DNA of 64,000 nucleotides from Setomelanomma holmii (lineage: Eukaryota > Ascomycota > Dothideomycetes > Pleosporales > Phaeosphaeriaceae), in the NCBI GenBank assembly GCA_010015745.1, contig ML978184.1, forward strand, positions 1 through 64,000, in the 5' to 3' direction. Shown here piece by piece: positions 54,980-64,000 of this stretch. The notes under the pieces are model-generated. The model did no database searches and was not told where the DNA came from. It was given only the letters and a program-made list of their open reading frames with translations. Position 1 is the stretch's first letter. Each line of letters starts with the position of its first letter. The translations under genes were made by a program, and so were the position numbers.

Positions 54980-55801
54980 TCAATGCTGCACATCAATCTT
55001 GTAAATCCGCACCTCACTCGGACTATCACCCTGGTTATAATTTCCAACCTTGAAGTAGCTCTTCGGACTATCAATATCTCCCGTACTCATGATCTGCTCT
55101 TCACCACCTGCAATCTTGACACTCAACTTCCCTCCTTCGTACTTGAGCACATACTCAAACGTCTGACCGACACTTACATGACCAACCTCCGTCATCTTCA
55201 AGCTGCTCACATCCGGGATCTGACTAACACCAATCCTGACCGTGCCGTCTTGAGCGTAAAACAGCTCTGCGAGAGGCTTTGTGGAAACGTCGCCATCGAT
55301 CTTGACCTGCCCAATGACAGTGCCGTACTTGCTGTCATCAGGCTTCGTGACCGCCAGCTGGACCGTGAGGCTGTTGGTCGAGGCTTTCGGATCCCAGGAA
55401 TCAGGGCTTGATTCGCGAAGCTCAGTGCGGCAGTGCTTGCTATTCTCCGTGGTGACGCAACCAGAACTGTCACTAGATCCAGGAACTTTGGTAACGAGAG
55501 CGCCGTCTTCGACGTAGAAGCAGTCTTTGCTTTGCCAGCCGCTGCAGCCAGACAGCTTGGCGGAGGAGATAGAGTCGACTTTGCCTTGGCTGCCGGTGGG
55601 GAGTTGGAGTGTGAAATGGCTGAGGTCGAAGAGACCACCAGGGGCGCATGTCGAGCTGGCTGCGCGGGACATGATCTCGGGAGGACTGTCCGGGGTAAGG
55701 ATGGGCGATAGATCTGGAGTCAGGATAGGTGTCGTCAAGGGTGCTGCGGAAGTCATGGCGCAGAACAGGAGAGCTGATGGAATGATGAGAGATAAAGACA
55801 T
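54980..55801 (-). CDS. Secreted polysaccharide lyase, PL7 (alginate lyase 2) fold, catalytic His replaced
   Basis: 273 aa, single exon, ATG 55799-55801. Residues 1-20 form a signal peptide; a short Pro/Thr linker with two ILTPD repeats follows. The rest is a jelly-roll PL7-like lyase: RTELRE at 125-130 and YFKVGNYNQ at 249-257 are the family substrate and Tyr motifs. The third motif, normally QIH or QVH, reads Q165-V-K167 here, so the general-base His is Lys. PL7 enzymes cleave alginate or related uronans by beta-elimination. With this change, activity is doubtful or altered. PL20 glucuronan lyase is the main alternative family. Confidence 0.8.
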   Translation of the reverse strand: MSLSLIIPSALLFCAMTSAAPLTTPILTPDLSPILTPDSPPEIMSRAASSTCAPGGLFDLSHFTLQLPTGSQGKVDSISSAKLSGCSGWQSKDCFYVEDGALVTKVPGSSDSSGCVTTENSKHCRTELRESSPDSWDPKASTNSLTVQLAVTKPDDSKYGTVIGQVKIDGDVSTKPLAELFYAQDGTVRIGVSQIPDVSSLKMTEVGHVSVGQTFEYVLKYEGGKLSVKIAGGEEQIMSTGDIDSPKSYFKVGNYNQGDSPSEVRIYKIDVQH

Positions 55802-57402
55802 GGCTGAAGCTGATGCTTAGGGGAAATTAAATGAGAGTACTGGAGATTTTGATGAGTGAGGAGAGGAGTAATCGTGATGGTCGATTACATAGATGAAGTG
55901 CAAGTGCAACATATACATCCGTATAGATCGTCCGTCCTTCATCCATCGGACTCAAACATCTTTCGAAGACGTTGAAGTCCGTAGGAAAAGCCCAAACAGT
56001 CAACTACAAGGCTATTCTGGACATATTGAGTCGTCTCGGACCCATTGATTTTGACAAAAGTAAAATAGTAGTGCATCGACTTGGCCCCATGGATCAACTG
56101 GTGGCATCAGTCAGCATTTCGAATGTCCGCAACCACAGAGTCCGGGAATAACTTGGGGTGAAGAACGTGTCTTTACAATTCCGCTCGAAAGAGCTGACCA
56201 TATATTATAGTGGCATCGATAGAAGTTCCAGCGTTGGGTGCAATCTTCGCAGGCGTGGCGGGCAAAGTCCTGAACAGACCTGGAGAAGGGGGATTATATC
56301 TGTCCTGGAGACGTTATCTCGAATGCAAAGCTGGCGTACCTCATCTCGCTATGCATTGATGGTAGCGCTCGGCATCCTTGGTGGCCAAGATCTCAACTTG
56401 TTCGAGGTTGCCTCGCAGACCGAGGTCAGTAACCCACGTGCGCTACCCCGCCAATCATTACGAGACCACCAGACGTCGCTTCTTACCTGCATGCAGCCCC
56501 AAGGCTCTCTCGACCTCTTCGATGCGCAGAATGTTCTGCTTCTCCGCTGAGTCTCGCGATGCCGAATGCCTCCACCGTAGGTTCGGAACCGCCGCTAGCG
56601 AGGCTGCGATGGCTTGCAGTCAGCACCGCCCGGTCCAGAGCCATGCTCCACTAGCCTTATTGAATCGGCGAAGCTGCACCTGCATAACAAGTCACCGATC
56701 CCTTATGTAATTGCAGACAACACTACAGTTGCGCGCAAAGAGGACCTTGATGGAAAAGGTGAATTGTTGATGTTCGCGCAACAACTATGGAGTGCATTCA
56801 ATCTTTTCACCCCTGCAAGATTGACCCTGATCGACGAGCATCAGTGCACCAATCTGCATTCGAACATGCACATCTCAATTCAAGCATCAGCCCGGCCAAA
56901 AGTTCAGCCTCTCACCTTGTGCTAGACCAAGCCACCGTCCCATGGCCGCGCTGAGGATTCGCGCCCGGCTGACGAACATGGCCAAGTAGCATCGCCCGAC
57001 CAAGCCACGCAGGTTCCGATCTACGCCCCAGGTACCAAACAAGCATAGCGCTAGCGACCCAAAATATCGTGCTCTTCCCCAAACTGTCGACATGGGGCCG
57101 GAAACAGATGTGAAGGGCTGAAGCACAAAACGTGCGAGGCCCCGTGGTTTCTGTTGGTCTTTCGTCTTGCGGTGGGTTTCTGGCCTCGAAGCGTCGTTCT
57201 TTGCAATTTTTTTCTTCCATTTGGTTTTCAATTCGGCATATATCTTCGAGACTATTGCAAATACCGACTACACTATTGAAGGGATCTCCTCGGAATAAGA
57301 GCAAGGGAAACACATACACTGGGCGAAAGATACAAACACCACACGCACGCCAACCAACTTTCGAATCTTCGATCCTACACATCTATCTCATCACTCTTCA
57401 AG
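55802..57402. other. Intergenic
   Basis: 1.6 kb between divergently transcribed secreted-protein genes. Open frames (for example 56158-56550) lack domains and codon bias. It presumably holds both promoters. Confidence 0.5.
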
Positions 57403-58368
57403 ATGAAGAAATTCGCAACCCTCCTCACAATCACCACAACCGCATACGGTCTCGCCTTCGATGGTCCCCTACCAACACCAGTCACAGACCTCGTCTACGC
57501 TGCGCTCAACGGCTTCACACCTCAACCCACATTCGCTCCACGAGCACTTCCAGACCTCTTTCGCCGCCAAAAATCTGCAAACTCAGCTGTGTGCGGCTAT
57601 CTCGATGCTGACCCAGGTACGTTAATCCCCTGACCCCTGCCCACTATCCCAAAGCATTGTACTCGGCCCCCAAAGGACATATACGAGGCCTCCAGTTCCT
57701 CAACCCTTTCATTTCAACAGTTCCCACAAATCACACCACACGTCAGCATTCCAGCTACTCTTACCCAACCAAGCAAGCACACAGACTAACAATTCCTACC
57801 AGACTATCCCATCTCCTGCACAGCCGGCGCATGCATCTACAACACGGCCTCGAAATGGTTTGGCTGCTGTCCCAACGGCGACTCATCAAAATGCGAAATC
57901 ATGACAAAATGCATAAACTCCGCATCCATCTCCTCCTGCCTCGACAACAGCTCGTGCTACAACGATCCCTTGGCCATGGCGTGCACCGCCTCATCAGCAC
58001 CGTTCTGTGTAAACATGTACGCTAGTATCCCGGCAGGCACGATGAGCCATTGGGTATGTGGTGCCAGCGCAACGAGCGTGGGTGTCCTGGCGAGCGCGAC
58101 GAGTGAGAGTGTTAGTGCGAAGGCGACGAGTGTGCTCAAGAGTGGGGCGAGTGCGAGTGCGAGTGCTAGTAAGACATCGGATGCGAGTGTCATTAGGCAG
58201 GGTGGGCAGGCGAGTTCGGGGACTGCCGGGGGGAGTGTAGTAGCTACTGGTGCGGCGGCGAGTGCGACGGCGAGCAGTGTGAAGACGGGTGGTGCTGCGA
58301 TGAGGACTGCGAGTGCGATGGCAGGTGTCGCTGGTGGACTTGTTGGTGTTTTTGCTGTGTTTCTTTGA
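57403..58368 (+). CDS. Secreted Cys-rich protein, probably GPI-anchored
   Basis: Two exons, 57403-57616 and 57803-58368, joined over a 186-bp intron (GTACGT, branch CTAAC, CAG), give 259 aa. Residues 1-17 (MKKFATLLTITTTAYGLA) form a signal peptide. A compact region of about 12 Cys (YPISCTAGACIYNTASKW, GCCPNG, CINSASISSC) is the ordered part and recalls a fungal surface family whose function I do not know. The last ~100 residues are Ser/Ala/Gly-rich with a hydrophobic C-terminal end (MAGVAGGLVGVFAVFL), as for a GPI-anchor signal or single membrane helix. Cell-wall location is inferred. Confidence 0.78.
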
Positions 58369-58556
58369 GATTGGAAGAGATGGAGGTCGGGTTGGATTTA
58401 GATCAGCATGAGCATTTGCATTGCATTGCGGCGAGAGTTAGCGTCGGGAAGACAGATACCCCAGTTTTGAGCAAACTAGATTATACACAATTTAATATGT
58501 CATATCAATCTTCCTTCGACATCTCACATGCTTGACATTGAACGTAGTCGCGCTTC

Positions 58557-59850
58557 TCATGAGCTTCCATCAACAAGCACTGTACTCCCCTCCACCTCCA
58601 CCTCCACCTCCACCTCCCCCTTCCCATCCCCCAGCAACCCCTCCCCATCCTTCTCATTCTCCCCACCCTCTCCCTCCAAACTCGGCTGCACAACCTGTCT
58701 CCCCTTCCAATTGCGCATGAAACTGTCCATTCTCTTCCTCATGCCATACTGCATCCAAAGCGGCCAACCCCTAATCTTTGGCGCCAAAAACCACGCCGTC
58801 TCCGGTAGCGTAATATGCCTGGACTTCCCACCCAGCACTGCTTTCACAATTTCCTCAGCGACCGTCTCGGGGTATAAGAACTTGGAGTCGAAGCCTTCGA
58901 ACAGCGCCGTCTTGGTGTAGCCCTGGCACATGAGCACGGTGCGCACTTTGGGCGCGTTGTAATGTGTGACGAGTTCGGCGGCGAGGCCCTCGTGAAATGC
59001 GACGGCGGCGGCTTTGGAGGCGGCGTAATCGACCATTGAGGGCGCGCTGATGTAGCCTGCTAGACTGGCGACTGTGACGACCATGCCGTGGTTATTCTCC
59101 ACCATATTGGGTAAGAATTGCTGGGCGAGGTAGTAGTGTGCGAACGCGTTGACTTTGAAGGTTAGGTTGATGTCTTTCTCGGTGCTGTCGAGGATCGTCT
59201 TGCCGCGCGCGACGCCGGCGTTGTTGATGAGGACGGTGGGGTTGCCGAGCGTGGAGCGGATGGAGGAGGCGGTGGAGGCGATAGAGGAAGGGGAGGAGAG
59301 GTCGCAGTGGAAGAAGCGGACTGACGATGGTGCTGGACGGTGTCAGTATCTATGCCTTGCTGCTTCGAGTACTTGGGAACTACTTACCTTTGTATGTGAG
59401 CTCTTGCACGTCTAGGACAGCCACCTTAATGCCCCTCTCAGCGAGCAATTGCGTAACCACTTTGCCGATACCATCGCTACCACCGGTCACAACAACAACT
59501 TCTCTGCTCCACACGTATGTGTCATTGCTCCAATTGTTGCTTACCGCGGCATCGAGCCATCGGCTCACACTGGCAGCCACGCCCAGACCGACCAGCGTCT
59601 TGAGGTGTTTCAACGCCGTAGCATGTTCGCGCGCGACGATGTTTCCTTTGGTGGTGTAGCGTGCGAGGAGGAGTAGAGGTAGTGTAAGGGCTGGATTGAG
59701 CGCAGTCAACTTCAGGAGACGACCGATTGTATCGCCAGTCACGCCTGGTCATGTCAGCTTCTCATGGCTGCATCTGCGCCTCGCAGCTACGCAGCATGGT
59801 GTTGTATGCTTACCCTCACGCGCCAGACTCCATTCACTCCTGATGGGCAT
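58557..59850 (-). CDS. Short-chain dehydrogenase/reductase, membrane-associated
   Basis: Three exons, 59814-59850, 59388-59744 and 58557-59332 (introns 69 and 54 bp), close a 389-aa frame; the start is ATG 59848-59850 in a 37-bp first exon, since the larger exon has no ATG. The N-terminal hydrophobic segment (NPALTLPLLLLARY) suggests membrane anchoring. The Rossmann motif TGGSDGIG (about residue 100), NNAGVARG, and the catalytic Ser and Tyr-X3-Lys (YAASK) are intact. Overall it resembles the retinol-dehydrogenase/17-beta-HSD11 class of lipid-droplet/ER SDRs. The C-terminus (GEVEVEVEVEG) is encoded by a CCTCCA microsatellite. The substrate is unknown. Confidence 0.87.
58588..58618. repeat. CCTCCA hexanucleotide microsatellite
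   Basis: About four to five tandem CCTCCA/CCACCT units inside the 3' coding end of the dehydrogenase gene, translating to alternating Val-Glu on the minus strand. Confidence 0.75.
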
Positions 59851-60386
59851 TGCGACGTTTAGACAGCGTAGAAGCCTGTCAGGAGGTTGTAGGCTAGAGC
59901 TGCACGATTGCCAGCGGATCTGTCCCGGCTCACATGCTGCGCGCCTTGTCTTTATGAACAAGTCACCGAGAGCTGCTCCTTTGAACTTGGCGTGGTCCGT
60001 GGCGCATGTTATTCTAGCAATAACGCGGGGTCCTACACTAGCCGAGGGATCGGTAGCTTGCACGCGACAGGCACATGATAGTCAGGCTAAGGACGCACCG
60101 CTGTATCAGACAGAAGGAGAAACAGCGCAAGAGATGATAAAGGCCTCAAAGCGGATGAAGTTGGAGTTGTGTGAAATATTGTTTATCGCTATTGTCAAGC
60201 CTCAGAAATATGTATACAATCCGAAAACATGCCTGCTCAAACGCTCCAATATGCGTCCAAACTCCTTTTCAATCCCATACGCAAGGAAATTCGTAAGTGT
60301 GGTATCCTAGCCATGACGCCAATGCAATAGGCCGTAACAGTACAGACAACCGAAAAGAAAGAACTTGCCCGACCCAATGCAACCCT
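59851..60386. other. Intergenic
   Basis: 536 bp between two minus-strand genes. The long plus-strand open frame across it (59696-60310) is antisense to the dehydrogenase first exons and has no domain. Confidence 0.45.
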
Positions 60387-63300
60387 CTAAATCATATTAC
60401 CAGCACCGCTATCCAAGTCCATGATCGAGCTTTCCGGCGCCACGCTCGTCATGCGACTCGCTCTCGAATTGGGCCTGTCGATAGACATGGCTCCACTCAG
60501 CATCCTTACTACTTTCTTGTCGCGTGGCCTTGCCACCAATACCTGCGCAGGACAGACCACAATCTCGTCCTCGCCTTCGCCGAAATCGTCGCCCTTCTTG
60601 ACGACGAGTGGGAAGAGCACAATCTTGACTATTGCTCCTCGTGCTTCAAGCTCATCGTTCGACGTCTCGTGCCCAGATCGCTCGTTCATGAGGGAAGCGT
60701 TGAAGGTGACCTTTGCTAGAAGGTCGCCGTTGGTGTCATACTCCGGTTGCAGGGGTGGGAGCATAATGTACTCTGCGCGCTGAGTGCGCATCTCGATCGA
60801 AAGCTCGACCGCTAGTCGCATCACGTTGCGCAGTGATTCCTGTATCTGCCGCTGCAGATGTGATGGCGGCGACAAAAGTGTGGAGAGTGTGCTGTAAATC
60901 TCGTGCACAACAGCTTCGGTGTCTTGGGCGCGCTGTTGCATGAATGCCTCTCTCTTCGAAAGAAGCGTCAGTGTGATGGCTCGCCACTGAGCTACCGCAC
61001 GTGGTGGTCCGACCTCTGACAAGGTCTTCTCCAAGGACTTGAGCTTCTGTCGCTGTTCTCGGTCCATACCAAACAGGTATCTGGTGAAGACATACTCCCA
61101 GATCATGGTCATGACGACCGACATGAACACGTCTCGACGCTTGACGCGATCTGCGAGGAGACTGTCGACATCCGAGCCATCGAGAATGGCATTGTCCAGT
61201 CGAGTGTCAATCTTCTGTCGTGTAGCCGTGTCGAGCCTGGTGTCGGCGGCGATTTCCGAAGACAGACGACAAGGTCGAGTGTCTGAGAACTTGGAGAATC
61301 TCAACACCCACTGCTGGACATGCTGACATAGTTGTTGACAAGCGCTGTCGAAGTAGTCTTCATCGCGGACGGTGAGGAAGCTCTCCTTTGGTTTGTTTGC
61401 TGCCAAGATTTGCTTTTGTAGTGCCTTGATCTGCTCTTTGGCTTGTTCAAGCTCTGCATTGAGGCGCGCAATTTCGGCATTACGGTCGTCCAGTGCTATA
61501 CCAATCTCGTCGCGGACGACGTTTTCCATGCCTCTGGTCATTGAGTCATGTTGCGTTCGGAGCTTCTCAAGCTCTGCTTGTGATGTTTGCCACTGTTGCT
61601 GAGCCAGTTGACCCTCGGCTTGCAGTTGCGCGTACCGCTCATTGGAGTCATTTGTTAGGTTGCGATTTGTTTCTGTCAAGGTCTTGTTGAGTTCGGTGAG
61701 TCTTGCAATCTCTTCTTGCAGCCTCTGAAGAGTGTCCTTGAGCTGTGCGATGTCGATATCTCTTTGATGGATCTCGCGATCACGTGCTTCGACAGCCTCG
61801 GCGACAAGCTGCTCGTCAACTTGTCGCTGATGCTGCGTAGCTTGCAATGTCTCCTCAGCTCTGGCCTTTGCGTCTTCAAGTGATTGATTGTGAGCAGCTA
61901 ATTGATCAAGTTGCGATTGCAAATCCATTATCTGCATGCTTTGGCGCTTGCGCACGCTCGGTGGGCGCGTCGGTGACATTGGCGAAGCCGGGGCCTCACC
62001 CCATGCTTCCTGCAAAACTGTTAGCATTCCGTGCGACAGTTGTCCCAAGTATGGTCGGATACTTACATAGCTTTCGGCCATGCTGGCCCGGCGACCCTTG
62101 CCTGCGCCTCGGACGGGATCGTACTTGGATGCAGCTGCGATGCCCGCGATGGCTGCTGTTGCGCCAGCCGCGAGGGCGATGCCTGAGAGGTTGGGTTGCG
62201 CGTTGTTAGCGTCTTGCGCACTGGCCTCGCCAAGGCGGGCGACGGCCCTCAAGTCACCTGATGCGCTCCTGTCCACTCGGCGTAAAGAGTGAGTAGAGCG
62301 GTTGCTTGCCGAGCTGAGGGGTCGCTCCTGATCTGGAGACCTGAATTTGGAGATGTTGCTCATGGACCGCTGACTGGCCACGCTTGGAGACCGCTGTTCG
62401 GCCATATGTTGCTTGATTGGGTCGAAGCTGGGCGATGAGCGAGGCAGTCGACGCGCAGGACTGAGAGTCATCGTCCTGTCGACGCTCTCGTGAATTTGAT
62501 GCCATGGCGAGTCCCTTGATGGCGAGTCTCTGCCGGACGTCTCGAGATTCGAAGGTGCAATCTTGCGGCTCAGAGGTGTGGGGGTAACTGGAGGTGGAGA
62601 CTTCAAGCGCTCTGAGAATGGCTTTGGGCTCTCAGTCCGACGAGCAGACTTGACTCCTCGATCGGGTGCTCCGACGTCGGTGATGGCTCGCGTCTTCTTG
62701 TGCAGTGGCGAGTCGTCTGGACTGGTCTCCGTGATGGTATGCAACTGCTTATTGCTGGGTGTCCGGCCGTGCTTCGATGCCGGTGTGGCAAGCGAAGTCG
62801 CTTGACCAGTTGTCTTCTCATTTGGGTCGCCGAAGATTGATTGATAAGGCTCTTTCTGCTTGACTTCTTTGGTTGACGATGACTGTTCTGCGTGTAATTG
62901 TCTGACTGATCTGGCAGAATCGGATGTTTCCCTGGTTGCGGAGTGCGGAGCCCTGCGAGCATCGTGAGCGGGTGTCACTGGCCCAACTACAGGCGAGGTG
63001 CCATAAGCTCTTGTTGATGGGGAAGAGTCGAACAGATACGAGGTGCGTTCCTTGGTAGCAAAGTCGGGTTCGGATGGCGTAGCACTGCCAGCAACGGTTG
63101 GCAAGACGGGCAGCGATGGGCTCTCCTCCGCTTCTGGGACACCTCGTACAATCTTCTCGCGGGGCGTCTTTGGTTCTTTGGATCGCCGCTTCCTTTCGCG
63201 AGCTGGTGCATCAACATCCTGAATGTGACTGTGCGGGATAACCGGGCTATCACTAGTATCATGATACCCACTGTCGCGCGTGCTCTCTTGGAATTGTGGG

Positions 63301-64000
63301 GCGGCTGTCTGCACTGGTGAGTCGGCCACATGCACAGCACTGTCTCGCACACTGGCGAAAGACCACGTTGGCTCGATGGACGGACTAAGTCCGCGACTTG
63401 TTTGCGTTGCCTCGAGTGTGGCTGTCATCTGTGTATCCTCTTGGTTCACTGTGCGTTCCAGTGTGTCTTCTTGTCGGTGTGGCCGCTTCTCATATGGCTG
63501 TTCCTCGTCGAACGAAACGGGATGCGATCGACGTTTGTGGTCTCGGGACGTGTCTTGAGCAGTCGCATTTGCAGAGCGTGCTGCATCATCTTCAAGCGTA
63601 GTTTCAGAAACCTTCTCAACCTTTCCCTTACCCTTCCTACTCTTCTTGTCTTTCTTTGGTACCAACTTTTCATCCTCTTTCTTGCTATCTGGCCCAAATA
63701 TTGCCGTCTCTTCTCTCAATTCCCGGCTCGCAGTCCCCTGCGGAGTGATCACTGAGGGGAATGGGTACTCTTCCGGCTCAGTCACGGTCCTTGACTTGTC
63801 CACCTCGATGCTTGCATTCTTGTCCGCTGCGGCTTTCAGTTCTTGCGTGTCCACAAAGCCCGGGGCTACATGGTCCGGCGCCAGAGGTAAAATCTCTTTG
63901 AGATCGACCGCACGAGTAGTGGAGTCAACTGTAGTCTCAACAGCAGGAGGCTCGTTGGTGAGAGCCTCGACCGCCGGAGTCTCGGCAGCTGCATACTCAA
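60387..64000 (-). CDS. Involucrin-repeat-like giant coiled-coil protein, C-terminal part (5' end outside window)
   Basis: The frame is open from the right edge to TAG 60387-60389. Intron 62010-62066 (GTAAGT, branch GCTAAC, TTGCAG, 57 bp) splits it, leaving about 1185 residues in the window. The N-terminal part is acidic, Ser/Pro-rich and repetitive; a small hydrophobic patch (SGIALAAGATAAIAGIAAA) lies near the middle. A long coiled coil follows (heptads rich in Leu/Gln/Glu), then a conserved helical C-terminal domain (RKQLCQHVQQWVLRFSKF-like) and a terminal DLDSGAGNMI. I recall the Aspergillus involucrin-repeat protein with this layout; its role is not established. The last intron is a multiple of three and stop-free, so retention would stay in frame. 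Confidence 0.72.
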   Translation of the reverse strand, partial: EYAAAETPAVEALTNEPPAVETTVDSTTRAVDLKEILPLAPDHVAPGFVDTQELKAAADKNASIEVDKSRTVTEPEEYPFPSVITPQGTASRELREETAIFGPDSKKEDEKLVPKKDKKSRKGKGKVEKVSETTLEDDAARSANATAQDTSRDHKRRSHPVSFDEEQPYEKRPHRQEDTLERTVNQEDTQMTATLEATQTSRGLSPSIEPTWSFASVRDSAVHVADSPVQTAAPQFQESTRDSGYHDTSDSPVIPHSHIQDVDAPARERKRRSKEPKTPREKIVRGVPEAEESPSLPVLPTVAGSATPSEPDFATKERTSYLFDSSPSTRAYGTSPVVGPVTPAHDARRAPHSATRETSDSARSVRQLHAEQSSSTKEVKQKEPYQSIFGDPNEKTTGQATSLATPASKHGRTPSNKQLHTITETSPDDSPLHKKTRAITDVGAPDRGVKSARRTESPKPFSERLKSPPPVTPTPLSRKIAPSNLETSGRDSPSRDSPWHQIHESVDRTMTLSPARRLPRSSPSFDPIKQHMAEQRSPSVASQRSMSNISKFRSPDQERPLSSASNRSTHSLRRVDRSASGDLRAVARLGEASAQDANNAQPNLSGIALAAGATAAIAGIAAASKYDPVRGAGKGRRASMAESYVSIRPYLGQLSHGMLTVLQEAWGEAPASPMSPTRPPSVRKRQSMQIMDLQSQLDQLAAHNQSLEDAKARAEETLQATQHQRQVDEQLVAEAVEARDREIHQRDIDIAQLKDTLQRLQEEIARLTELNKTLTETNRNLTNDSNERYAQLQAEGQLAQQQWQTSQAELEKLRTQHDSMTRGMENVVRDEIGIALDDRNAEIARLNAELEQAKEQIKALQKQILAANKPKESFLTVRDEDYFDSACQQLCQHVQQWVLRFSKFSDTRPCRLSSEIAADTRLDTATRQKIDTRLDNAILDGSDVDSLLADRVKRRDVFMSVVMTMIWEYVFTRYLFGMDREQRQKLKSLEKTLSEVGPPRAVAQWRAITLTLLSKREAFMQQRAQDTEAVVHEIYSTLSTLLSPPSHLQRQIQESLRNVMRLAVELSIEMRTQRAEYIMLPPLQPEYDTNGDLLAKVTFNASLMNERSGHETSNDELEARGAIVKIVLFPLVVKKGDDFGEGEDEIVVCPAQVLVARPRDKKVVRMLSGAMSIDRPNSRASRMTSVAPESSIMDLDSGAGNMI

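Noticed and set aside
60387..61690. Short plus-strand ORFs opposite the coiled-coil protein
   Set aside because: Shadows of a coding exon with heptad structure on the minus strand.
1..64000. CRISPR arrays, rRNA genes, bacterial operons, integrated viruses
   Set aside because: No regularly spaced repeats, no rRNA-like sequence, no viral genes; the only repeats are transposon ends, paralogues and microsatellites.

Overview
The window is nuclear DNA of a filamentous ascomycete, most likely a Dothideomycete. The evidence is short GT-AG introns (mostly 45-75 bp) with CTAAC/CTGAC-like branch points, HET-domain genes, a large fungal hybrid histidine kinase, a Syp1 muniscin, an involucrin-repeat-like giant protein, and DDE transposons of the Fot/pogo type whose stop codons look like repeat-induced point mutation (RIP). 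I see no bacterial operons, rRNA, tRNA or CRISPR array. Lineage and all functions are inferred from sequence memory; no search was run.

Layout. 1-5174 is a transposon nest: a partial, broken Fot/pogo element A on the minus strand (running off the left edge), abutting element B on the plus strand, which is interrupted by a third, nearly intact element C. The C insertion is resolvable to the base, with TA target duplications. 5175-6503 is a HET-domain pseudogene ending at the transposon edge. 8.8-20 kb holds an uncharacterised disordered protein with a conserved core, an HAD/class II terpene-cyclase fusion of the drimanyl-diphosphate-synthase type, a secreted Ala/Lys/Asn-rich protein and a small disordered protein. 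20.2-24.7 kb is a tandem array of four F-box-like paralogues at a 1.15-1.23 kb period, the first intact and the other three broken.

25-43 kb is gene-dense and mostly conserved housekeeping: two hypothetical genes, mitochondrial succinyl-CoA:3-ketoacid CoA transferase, an apparent FKBP2-STIMATE fusion gene, a YMD8/SLC35C2-type transporter, Mo25/Hym1, a CAK1-like kinase and Syp1. 43.1-49.3 kb is a 2022-aa PAS/HisKA/HATPase/receiver hybrid histidine kinase. 50.2-64 kb carries a cytochrome b561-like protein, small doubtful ORFs, a truncated HET gene, a PL7-type lyase with a changed catalytic histidine, a GPI-anchored Cys-rich protein, a short-chain dehydrogenase, and the 3' part of an involucrin-repeat-like coiled-coil protein that continues past the right edge.

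How they fit together: the genes are mostly independent eukaryotic units. Functional themes are signalling and polarity (Mo25/Hym1, histidine kinase, CAK1-like kinase), endocytosis (Syp1), secretory/ER functions (FKBP2-STIMATE, transporter) and cell-surface proteins. The accessory character is concentrated at 1-25 kb (transposons, HET, decaying tandem family, terpene cyclase) and 52-58 kb. Exon models were hand-built from splice motifs and reading-frame closure. Several genes that look open on a non-ATG codon were moved to the first in-frame ATG or to an upstream exon.
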